Assembly: GCA_009930275.1 (NCBI GenBank)
Contig: RZYP01000125.1
Span: forward strand, 1 to 5,876
DNA: 5,876 bases
DNA from: Negativicutes bacterium
Lineage (GTDB): Bacteria; Bacillota_C; Negativicutes; Acidaminococcales; Acidaminococcaceae
Direction: 5' to 3'
The translations under genes and the position numbers were made by a program. The notes beneath the pieces are model-generated. The model did not search any database. It had not been told where the DNA came from and saw nothing but the letters and a program-made list of their open reading frames with translations. Below, piece after piece: positions 1 to 4,850 of the stretch; the stretch's first letter is position 1; the number at the start of each line of letters is the position of its first letter.

Positions 1-1
1 G

Positions 2-265
2 CTCGGTATGTTTTGGTTCTTGTACAAAAAAGCGTATAGAACCGCGGCAATATTTTTCTTGGTTTTGGCTGCAATAATCGGCATTTATGAAATATTTGAA
101 ATTAAAGCCAGCGGCGCTTCTTTTGGTTTGGCTGTTGTCGCCGGAATGAGCGGGGCCGATTATGTTGAAAGTGAGTATAAAAGGAAATATGTTTATTGCG
201 GGGATATTGAGGCCAGAAACGAGAGAAATGCTATTGTAAAGTTCAGCCTGTCACAAAATAGATGA
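2..265 (+). CDS. 3' end of a small membrane protein, DUF2628-like (5' truncated by window)
   Basis: The frame is open from the first bases of the window (Leu-Gly before the first Met) and ends at a TGA at 263-265. The Met at position 8 has only seven bases before it and no Shine-Dalgarno, so it is most likely internal and the gene starts outside the window. The visible part begins GMFWFLYKKAYRTA, followed by a hydrophobic helix (AAIFFLVLAAIIGIY) and a soluble, charged tail with YVESEYKRKYVY. An aromatic FW.LY.K.Y segment before a membrane helix is typical of DUF2628 proteins, small inner-membrane proteins of unknown role; I recognise this by pattern only. No function can be given. The DNA that follows carries promoter elements for the next unit, not an operon partner, so this gene probably ends its own transcript. 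Confidence 0.6.
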   Translation, partial: LGMFWFLYKKAYRTAAIFFLVLAAIIGIYEIFEIKASGASFGLAVVAGMSGADYVESEYKRKYVYCGDIEARNERNAIVKFSLSQNR

Positions 266-330
266 TTAATATAGGCATTCATTTTGCTGGGGTATTATTG
301 AAAAAAGTTTAGAGATAATTTGTGATTCCT

Positions 331-366
331 CAACAACTAAGTCAGTTAATGCTAACTTAGTTGTTG
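331..366. repeat. 12-bp perfect inverted repeat overlapping the -35 box
   Basis: The arms CAACAACTAAGT (331-342) and ACTTAGTTGTTG (355-366) are exact reverse complements around a 12-base centre that itself contains GTTA-ATGC-TAAC (345-356). The right arm runs into the TTGACA of the promoter at 364-369. Neither side has a T-run, so a terminator is unlikely and a regulator-binding site is more plausible. Bases 342-360 also match the DtxR/IdeR 19-mer at 13 of 19 positions, so this may be a third, weaker iron-box-like site. Confidence 0.6.
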
Positions 367-392
367 ACAAAGATAAAAATCAAAGGTATAAT
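364..392 (+). promoter_or_regulatory. Perfect consensus sigma-A promoter
   Basis: TTGACA (364-369) and TATAAT (387-392) are separated by exactly 17 bases, with both hexamers fully consensus. Transcription would begin near 398-400, right at the edge of the palindrome at 399-414. So strong a promoter wrapped in palindromes suggests tight repression. It is the obvious source of transcription for the unit at 547-1457, unless the hairpin at 462-494 stops most transcripts. Confidence 0.88.
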
Positions 393-398
393 CATCTT

Positions 399-421
399 GT
401 TAGCTTAGGCTAACCGGTTAG
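399..421. promoter_or_regulatory. DtxR/IdeR-like iron-box operator at the transcription start
   Basis: GTTAGCTTAGGCTAAC (399-414) has 6-bp inverted arms around TTAG and overlaps a second perfect palindrome, CTAACCGGTTAG (410-421). Bases 400-418 match the DtxR/IdeR consensus TTAGGTTAGGCTAACCTAA at 15 of 19 positions, including an unbroken 11-base core, TTAGGCTAACC. Its place over the predicted +1 of the consensus promoter fits an iron-dependent repressor that blocks initiation. The regulator itself is not in the window. The assignment is by consensus matching only; MntR or another repressor remains possible. Confidence 0.6.
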
Positions 422-461
422 TTTTTCTCCTCTGTGCTAACCTCCCCTTATAATTAGAGTT

Positions 462-500
462 AGAGACTGTGCATGTTTTAATGGCACAGTTTCTTATTTA
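462..500 (+). terminator. Intrinsic terminator or attenuator in the leader
   Basis: AGAGACTGTGC (462-472) pairs with GCACAGTTTCT (484-494), 11 pairs with one G-U, around an 11-base loop. It is followed by TATTTAA, so the 3' arm and tail together form a T-rich stretch (TTTCTTATTT). It lies between a strong promoter and the first start codon at 547, so it should cause premature termination at least part of the time. The T-run is interrupted, so efficiency is uncertain. Confidence 0.6.
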
Positions 501-502
501 AG

Positions 503-528
503 CTTCAGTTAGCCTAAGCTAACTGAAG
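503..528. promoter_or_regulatory. Second DtxR/IdeR-like iron box, just upstream of the ribosome binding site
   Basis: CTTCAGTTAGC (503-513) and GCTAACTGAAG (518-528) form a perfect 11-bp inverted repeat with a 4-base centre. Bases 504-522 match TTAGGTTAGCCTAACCTAA at 16 of 19 positions. The 16-base core (508-523) is the exact reverse complement of the core at 399-414, so the two sites are the same motif. It ends nine bases before the GAGGTG Shine-Dalgarno (537-542). I see no good promoter directly in front of it, so it may act as a roadblock or in looping with the upstream site; as RNA it would form a strong hairpin near the ribosome binding site. Confidence 0.6.
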
Positions 529-546
529 TATTTTATGAGGTGAATA

Positions 547-789
547 ATGAAAAATATTTTTCGCTGTTTAGCAGGATTGCTATTGCTGATTGTTTTTATA
601 AGTATTTATTTTTTTACAAATAAACTGCAGCCAATGTCTGCAGAGGTTAAAGCCAGAACTGTCATCGATAGCGTAGGATGTGAAGTTGTTATACTTATAC
701 ACCCGCATCGAGTTGTTATACTTAATCTTTCTAACCTCGAAATATATTATGCGACCGGCGGCGCTATCGTTACTACTGGCGCTGTATAG
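547..789 (+). pseudogene. Probable remnant of a FecCD-type siderophore permease (N-terminal fragment)
   Basis: An 80-residue frame starts at an ATG four bases after a clear Shine-Dalgarno, GAGGTG (537-542). It opens with a membrane helix (about residues 8-24, CLAGLLLLIVFISIYFF), then LQPMSAEVKARTVID, then EVVILIHPHRVV, and ends TGGAIVTTGAV. This order resembles the start of FecCD/BtuC permeases: first helix, a 'vs..ev' segment, an arginine-rich R.PRv stretch, then a helix ending sGAv.Q. The frame stops (TAG 787-789) exactly where family members continue for about 250 more residues. The next in-frame bases read STLV before a second stop at 838-840, as if decayed. FecCD proteins form the membrane channel of iron-siderophore importers, which would fit the iron-box-like sites in front. 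The match is by eye and weak; it could instead be a small single-pass membrane protein of unknown role. Confidence 0.35.
684..724 (+). repeat. 14-bp direct repeat with 27-bp period
   Basis: AGTTGTTATACTTA occurs at 684-697 and again at 711-724. The period of 27 bases is nine codons, so the reading frame is kept and the peptide repeats VVIL. It may be a small internal duplication in the permease remnant. Confidence 0.7.
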
Positions 790-929
790 AGTACTTTGGT
801 GGGATTCTTTTCTAATTGTATACAAGGTACTGTGGCATGAATTGCCGGCGGATTTCAAGGACACAGCCGTAACCATGTGCAAATTTGTTTCCCATATATG
901 ATAACAGAAAATTTATGAGGGGGAATTTT

Positions 930-1457
930 ATGAATATTTTAGTAGCTTATTCTTCAATTACAGGCAACACACAAAAGGTCGCGGAGGCAATACATGCTGT
1001 ACTGCCTCCGGGTTCAACCCTGACAAGTGCACTCCCTGCACCAGCAACAGAGGAGTATGATTTAGTGTTTGTTGGTTTCTGGGTTGACAAAAGCACTGCT
1101 GACCCAGTTGCTGCCGCAGTTTTGAAAAACTTGAAAGGCAAGAAAGTTGCTTTGTTTGCAACTTTGGGTGCTTATCCCGACACTCCTTATGCGGAAAAAT
1201 GCATGAGAAATGCGGCTACACTATTGCAGCCGGATAATGTACTGGTTGGCGACTTTCATTGTCAGGGCAAAATTGATCCTAAACTCATCGAAAAATTCAA
1301 AAATTTACCGCCGGAACATCCTCATGCTATGAACCCTGAAAGAATAGCCAGGCATAAGGCAGCGGCTTTACACCCTAATCAGTCTGATTTTTTGGCGGCC
1401 GCATTATTTGCTAAACGCGTAATGGCACAAATGCAAATTGGAGAGATTGTTCAATGA
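930..1457 (+). CDS. Flavodoxin family protein
   Basis: A 175-residue flavodoxin-fold protein, a cytoplasmic FMN-dependent electron carrier or reductase partner. The start is the ATG at 930, with a strong Shine-Dalgarno GAGGGGG (917-923); the frame is open 45 bases further up to an ATG at 885, but that would place the Shine-Dalgarno inside the gene. The protein opens MNILVAYSSITGNTQKVA, where SSITGNT (residues 8-14) is the classic phosphate-binding loop of FMN. GFWVDKSTAD (49-58) and TLGAYPD (78-84) fall where the two isoalloxazine-flanking loops are expected. The conserved-looking CQGKIDPKLIEK (111-122) and MNPERIARH (134-142) mark the single-domain 'flavodoxin family' group with an added C-terminal part, not the short classical flavodoxins. 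Flavodoxins commonly replace ferredoxin when iron is short, which fits the iron-box-like operators upstream. The physiological partner is unknown. Confidence 0.88.
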   Translation: MNILVAYSSITGNTQKVAEAIHAVLPPGSTLTSALPAPATEEYDLVFVGFWVDKSTADPVAAAVLKNLKGKKVALFATLGAYPDTPYAEKCMRNAATLLQPDNVLVGDFHCQGKIDPKLIEKFKNLPPEHPHAMNPERIARHKAAALHPNQSDFLAAALFAKRVMAQMQIGEIVQ

Positions 1458-1567
1458 GGTCTTGTGGAACTTCCCCTTGACAGAGGCAGCAAGAGCATTT
1501 AGGACAAATTGGTCTTTGTGATATAGTGCGCAAATTATTGGTGTTGAAACATATTATGCAAATAAAA

Positions 1568-1656
1568 AAGACTATCAGCCTGCAATGACGCATTACTTCA
1601 TATATAAGTATTCGAAGTAAATGTATCAGCAGAACCTGATAGTCTTATTGTTTTTT
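1568..1656. terminator. Bidirectional terminator between convergent genes
   Basis: AAGACTATCAG (1568-1578) and CTGATAGTCTT (1636-1646) form an 11-bp stem. On the plus strand it is followed by TTATTGTTTTTT; on the minus strand the left arm continues into a run of six T (complement of 1564-1569). It therefore serves both the flavodoxin gene and the minus-strand gene ending at 1655. The loop is long (57 bases) but holds a nested inverted repeat TTACTTC/GAAGTAA (1593-1599, 1614-1620). The 110 bases between the flavodoxin stop and this structure hold nothing I can recognise. Confidence 0.72.
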
Positions 1657-2137
1657 AGGCAAGACGCTTTGTGGCTACCAGTACTTTTTTCAGCACTGCG
1701 GCAATCAGGCCGGCGCAAAGAGCAGTGTACAACATGCCGGGAGCAGCGGCAAGAACAAGGGGAATGGCGGCTTTGCCAACGACAACGCTCAGACAGATGC
1801 GGGCGGTAAAAGTGGCAATTGGCCCCGAAATAATATAGAATAATTTGTTTTTGCCACAAAAGTAGTAAATTATGGCGACAACTATACGAAAAATCATGGC
1901 AATAAGGACGTTAAAAATATTTTGGGTGCCCAGCATCAGCCCCACGATACTGGAAAGAATACCGGCTGTCAGATACTTCTTGATGCCGAAGACGCCACAG
2001 ATAGCAACCGCAACGGGTGCCGATAACTGAAATTCTGTTCCCGGGAATAACCCTGGGAGCTTGAACGCTCCGCTGACCGTAATAAAAGCGGCCAGTAAGG
2101 CAGTTTCTGTAAGTAGCTGAATTTTTTCACGATACAA
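1655..2137 (-). CDS. Small polytopic membrane protein, possible ECF-transporter S component
   Basis: A 160-residue, very hydrophobic protein. The start is a TTG (complement of 2135-2137) with Shine-Dalgarno GAGGTG (complement of 2145-2150) seven bases before it; no ATG lies near. About five or six membrane segments are visible (roughly residues 7-24, 38-52, 56-70, 74-93, 100-120, 128-152), joined by short basic turns such as GIKKY (51-55). Conserved-looking stretches are TETALLAAFITVSGAFKLP (10-28), PGTEFQLSAP (32-41) and LGTQNIFNV (69-77). The length, helix count and an N-terminal ALLAA helix suit the substrate-binding S component of energy-coupling-factor vitamin or metal importers, which bind one micronutrient and dock onto a shared EcfAAT module. 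I cannot assign a subfamily or ligand, and no ECF ATPase or T component is nearby, which is normal for such genes. It is monocistronic, with its own promoter and terminator. Confidence 0.7.
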   Translation of the reverse strand: MYREKIQLLTETALLAAFITVSGAFKLPGLFPGTEFQLSAPVAVAICGVFGIKKYLTAGILSSIVGLMLGTQNIFNVLIAMIFRIVVAIIYYFCGKNKLFYIISGPIATFTARICLSVVVGKAAIPLVLAAAPGMLYTALCAGLIAAVLKKVLVATKRLA

Positions 2138-2186
2138 TTGCTAACACCTCTTCGTTAACTAGTTTCATAAATCGGTTTACGATAGC

Positions 2187-2215
2187 ATTGTATTATTCTT
2201 TTGAGATATTGTCAA
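2187..2215 (-). promoter_or_regulatory. Sigma-A promoter of the minus-strand membrane protein gene
   Basis: On the minus strand TTGACA (complement of 2210-2215) is followed after 17 bases by TACAAT (complement of 2187-2192), eleven of twelve consensus positions. Transcription would start near 2180, leaving a leader of about 43 nt before the TTG at 2137. That is too short for a riboswitch, so any control would have to be at the promoter. Confidence 0.78.
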
Positions 2216-2299
2216 CTTACAAAAATACTTGTTTAACCAAAAAATGTTTAAAAATAAAATTAAATATTAAGCGTGTATTAAAGAATTACTCTTTAGCCT

Positions 2300-2327
2300 T
2301 TGCCTATCTTGGCACACTCAAAATAAT
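2300..2327 (+). promoter_or_regulatory. Possible promoter of the FkbM methyltransferase gene
   Basis: TTGCCT (2300-2305) and AATAAT (2322-2327) are 16 bases apart and match consensus at nine of twelve positions. The start near 2334 would leave a 60-nt leader before the ATG at 2396 and would exclude the in-frame TTG at 2327 as a start. The region 2216-2395 is very AT-rich and otherwise empty. Confidence 0.35.
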
Positions 2328-2395
2328 TGGTCGAATTAGCTTTTCATAAAGTCAATCCTCATGCTAAAATTATAAAGATGGAAAGAAGGAGAATT

Positions 2396-3481
2396 ATGCT
2401 GCCTTTTATAAAGGAAACAGAGACGGCTTGGGATAGGCTCAAAAACACAAAAAAACCGATAGTTTTATATGGCATGGGCAACGGTGCTGATAAGATACTT
2501 GACTGGTGTGAAGCCAACAACGTCGTGGTCGCAGACATTTTTGCCAGCGATGATTTTGTGCGCGGCCAGATTTTCCGAGGCCGCCAAGTATGCAAATATG
2601 CTGATATAGTTGCGCGATACGAAGATTTTTTAATTGTCATTGCTTTCGCCAGCGAGTCACCGGCTGTACTGGGGCATTTCTTTGACCTTGCGGACAGGCA
2701 CGAAACCATAGCACCGCATCTGCCGCTTTTTGCAGGTGACGAAGTCGTAAGTTTTGCCTGGCTTGAGAAATATAATGAAGAATTAAAGGAAGTTTACCAA
2801 AAACTGGCTGATGAAAAGTCAAAAGAGGTATTTGCCGGGATAATCAATTATAAGTTGAGCGGAAAATTATTCTATCTTCAAAATATTACTACGGCTAGGG
2901 AAGCTGACTGCAGGGAAGTTTATTCCTTCGACAACGATGAAACTTATGTCGATCTTGGCGCCTATGACGGCGATACGATCAAAGAGTTTTTGAATTTCAC
3001 TAAAGGTTCGTACCGCGAGATTGTTGCCTTGGAACCTGACAAAAAGAATTTTAAAAAGCTGAAGCGTTATGTAGAGAATGCAGGCCTTGAGCATGCCCAT
3101 ATAATTAATAAAGGTATCTGGAGCGAAGAGGGAACCATGAACTTTGCTGAAAGCGGCGGCAGGCAGTCTGCTTTTGCTGAGGCCGGTATGGTTTCTGTTC
3201 CTGTTGATTCGGTTGATAATATTATGAAGGGACGTTATGTTTCCTACATTAAATTTGATGTCGAAGGGGCTGAATACGAGGCACTTCTTGGTGCCCGGGA
3301 AGCTATAGACAGGTGGCAGCCAAAATTATTTGTGGCAGCTTACCATCGTGATTCTGATTTATGGCGGTTGCCTTTGTTGCTGTGGAAGCTTAATAAAAAA
3401 TATGCGATTTACTTAAGAAAGCATCCCTATGTTCCAGCGTGGGAGCTTAATTTTTTGGCTGTGTCAAAGGAAGACACCTAG
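2396..3481 (+). CDS. FkbM family methyltransferase with N-terminal Rossmann-like domain
   Basis: A 361-residue SAM-dependent methyltransferase. The ATG at 2396 is chosen because AAGGAG (2386-2391) lies four bases before it; the frame is open back to a TTG at 2327 that has no Shine-Dalgarno. The C-terminal half is the FkbM (Methyltransf_21) domain: motif I YVDLGAYDGD (residues 184-193) binds SAM, ALEPD (211-215) supplies the acidic residue for the ribose, and SYIKFDVEGAEYEAL (283-297) is the family hallmark KxDVEGxE. The N-terminal half has PIVLYGMGNGADKILDW (21-37), a glycine-rich beta-alpha turn, then VVVADIFASDD (43-53), like the Rossmann-type domain that precedes FkbM or PglD-like domains in glycan genes. 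FkbM enzymes usually O-methylate sugars of surface glycans, glycolipids or natural products. No glycan genes are adjacent, so the substrate is unknown. It appears to be a single-gene unit. Confidence 0.88.
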   Translation: MLPFIKETETAWDRLKNTKKPIVLYGMGNGADKILDWCEANNVVVADIFASDDFVRGQIFRGRQVCKYADIVARYEDFLIVIAFASESPAVLGHFFDLADRHETIAPHLPLFAGDEVVSFAWLEKYNEELKEVYQKLADEKSKEVFAGIINYKLSGKLFYLQNITTAREADCREVYSFDNDETYVDLGAYDGDTIKEFLNFTKGSYREIVALEPDKKNFKKLKRYVENAGLEHAHIINKGIWSEEGTMNFAESGGRQSAFAEAGMVSVPVDSVDNIMKGRYVSYIKFDVEGAEYEALLGAREAIDRWQPKLFVAAYHRDSDLWRLPLLLWKLNKKYAIYLRKHPYVPAWELNFLAVSKEDT

Positions 3482-3518
3482 GGACAATAAGGGTCCATGG
3501 GGGATACAACATGTCCCT
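3480..3518. repeat. GGGAC-type inverted repeat after the methyltransferase gene
   Basis: AGGGACA (3480-3486) and TGTCCCT (3512-3518) are 7-bp inverted arms around a 25-base centre, starting inside the stop codon of the methyltransferase gene. A short TTTGT follows, so it could be a weak terminator. It may also be a worn copy of the GGGAC...GTCCC dispersed palindromes common in Firmicute genomes. The remaining 160 bases before the next start are AT-rich; I find no convincing promoter or iron-box-like site there. Confidence 0.4.
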
Positions 3519-3682
3519 TTGTACTCTGGGAGAAGAAAGTTTTTTTCGGGAGACTATTATTTCAAAAAATATGCGAAAAAAATCAAAAATGTGTAAAATA
3601 TTTTTCAATTGTAAGCAGGATTTTAAATAGGTTGAGCGAAATCTATTACAGATTGCAAAAATACACAAGGGAGTGGATGTTT

Positions 3683-4720
3683 GTGAAAAAGGCAAAATGG
3701 TTGATTGCTACCGCGGCGTTAGTGGCCATGGTAGTAGCAGCAGGTTGTGGCGGCGACAAGAAAGCAGCTGACACCACAAAAACTGCAAGCAAGGCAAAGG
3801 GCGATGTAATGGTTTACACTTCTATTTATCCGGACATTATCGACAATATGTGCAAACCTAATATTGCAAAAGCTTTTCCAGAAATGAAAGTATCTTGGTT
3901 CCAGGGTGGTACTGAAAACGTTATCACCAAAATTACGGGCGAAATCAAAGCTGATAAAGTTGCAGCAGACCTTTTGATGGTTGCCGATCCTTCTTACTAT
4001 TTAAAACTCCAAAGTGAAAAACGTTTATTAAACTATGTTTCCCCGAACCTCAAAGACGTTGTCAGTGATAAGGACAAAGACGGCGCATGGGCTGCTGTTC
4101 GTATTTCTAATATGATCATTGCCTACAACTCTGATAAATTGAAACCTGAAGACGCACCAAAAACCTGGAAAGATTTGACAGACCCAAAATGGAAAGGCAA
4201 GATTGCTATGCCTAACCCTATGCTTTCCGGTACCGCTTATGTAGCAGTTGGCGCTTTGGCCGACAAATATGGCTGGGAATTCTTTGATCAACTGAAAGCA
4301 AACGATATTCATGTAGAACAAGGCAACTCCGCTATTCAAAACAAACTGCTTACAGGCGAATATGCTGCGGCAATGATTTTGGAAGAAAACATTCTTAAAC
4401 TTGCTGCTACCAAGAAGGAACCATTGAAAGTAGTTTATCCTGGCGACGGCGTTATCATAGTTCCAAGCCCGATTGCCATTATGAGCACTACCAAGAATCC
4501 TGACGGCGCAAAAGCTGTTGTGGACTGGTGGCTGTCTAAAGAAGGTCAACAAGCAGTAGTCAAGGGCTGGATGCATTCTGTCCGCGCAGATGTTGAACCA
4601 CCAACAGGCGCTCCTGCACTGAAAACCTTTATTGACAAAGCTGTAAAAGTAGACTGGCAAAAACTTGCTAATAATAATGCTCAAATCAAAGAGCAATTCC
4701 GCATGAGAGTAATGGAATAG
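3683..4720 (+). CDS. ABC transporter solute-binding lipoprotein, ferric-iron/AfuA type
   Basis: A 345-residue extracytoplasmic binding protein that would deliver its ligand to the permease encoded next. The GTG at 3683 is preferred: GGAG (3670-3673) lies nine bases before it, while the in-frame ATG at 3677 is only three bases away. The frame is open back to 3497 but that stretch looks non-coding. Residues 1-22 form a lipoprotein signal: KK, a hydrophobic core (LIATAALVAMVV) and AAGC, with Cys22 as the lipid-modified residue, then a Gly/Lys/Thr linker. The mature part follows the COG1840/SBP_bac_6 pattern: DVMVYTSIYPDII (41-53), ADLLMVADPSYYLKLQ (95-110), TWKDLTDPKWKGKIAMPNP (161-179), SGTAYVAVGAL (182-192), GNSAIQNKLLTGEYAAAM (214-231) and NPDGAKAVVDWWLSKEGQQAV (272-292). 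Relatives bind Fe3+, hexose phosphates or aminoethylphosphonate. The tandem tyrosines that hold iron in FbpA are not obvious in the second lobe, so the ligand stays open. Confidence 0.87.
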   Translation: MKKAKWLIATAALVAMVVAAGCGGDKKAADTTKTASKAKGDVMVYTSIYPDIIDNMCKPNIAKAFPEMKVSWFQGGTENVITKITGEIKADKVAADLLMVADPSYYLKLQSEKRLLNYVSPNLKDVVSDKDKDGAWAAVRISNMIIAYNSDKLKPEDAPKTWKDLTDPKWKGKIAMPNPMLSGTAYVAVGALADKYGWEFFDQLKANDIHVEQGNSAIQNKLLTGEYAAAMILEENILKLAATKKEPLKVVYPGDGVIIVPSPIAIMSTTKNPDGAKAVVDWWLSKEGQQAVVKGWMHSVRADVEPPTGAPALKTFIDKAVKVDWQKLANNNAQIKEQFRMRVME

Positions 4721-4729
4721 TTCCTTAAG

Positions 4730-4798
4730 TCTAAAATATTAATTTTAGAAAATCAGGGACCGTTAAGCGACGGTCCCTGTTTTCCGATTTTTATCGGA
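4730..4798 (+). terminator. Intercistronic terminator/attenuator with flanking hairpins
   Basis: CAGGGACCGT (4754-4763) pairs perfectly with ACGGTCCCTG (4770-4779) around a 6-base loop and is followed by TTTT. A weaker stem TCTAAAA/TTTTAGA (4730-4736, 4743-4749) precedes it and TCCGAT/ATCGGA (4783-4788, 4793-4798) follows. It sits between the binding-protein and permease genes, and I see no second promoter before the permease. Partial termination here would give more binding protein than permease, and the stem would protect the upstream mRNA end. Confidence 0.75.
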
Positions 4799-4850
4799 TT
4801 ATAAAATATGGTTTGTACCGACGGAAAGAATGTCGGGGAAAGGAGCTCCA

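Larger units (their letters stand above)
399..500 (+). ncRNA. Candidate short transcript (leader or small RNA), about 100 nt
   Basis: A transcript from the consensus promoter would start near 399 and meet a terminator-like hairpin at 462-494 followed by a T-rich tail, giving an RNA of about 100 nt. The only ATG frame in it is nine codons (473-500) with no Shine-Dalgarno, so it appears non-coding. It could be an iron-regulated small RNA or an attenuated leader for the downstream genes; sequence alone cannot decide. It matches no riboswitch family I recognise. Confidence 0.3.

Noticed and set aside
449..454. Second TATAAT as -10 of another promoter
   Set aside because: The hexamer is perfect, but the bases 16-18 upstream (around 425-431, TTCTCCT) do not resemble a -35, so it would be weak at best.
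266..546. T-box or other known riboswitch in the leader
   Set aside because: I find no T-box consensus or other conserved riboswitch core; the symmetry is that of DNA operators with one terminator-like stem.
580..882. 100-residue minus-strand open frame
   Set aside because: No ribosome site, no recognisable features, and it opposes the frame that follows a good Shine-Dalgarno at 537.
885..929. Upstream ATG extension of the flavodoxin gene
   Set aside because: The added 15 residues precede the canonical MNILVAYSSITGNT start, and the strong Shine-Dalgarno at 917-923 belongs to the ATG at 930.
1411..1593. Minus-strand 60-residue frame with CPKCSCC, resembling a zinc ribbon
   Set aside because: It overlaps the end of the flavodoxin gene and the terminator region, has no Shine-Dalgarno, and cysteines alone are weak evidence.
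3497..3682. Upstream extension of the binding-protein gene to an ATG at 3497
   Set aside because: It would put 62 charged, non-signal-like residues before a complete lipoprotein signal peptide, and the AT-rich stretch looks intergenic.
4028..4696. 222-residue minus-strand open frame
   Set aside because: It lies wholly inside the well-supported binding-protein gene in the opposite strand and its translation shows no family features.
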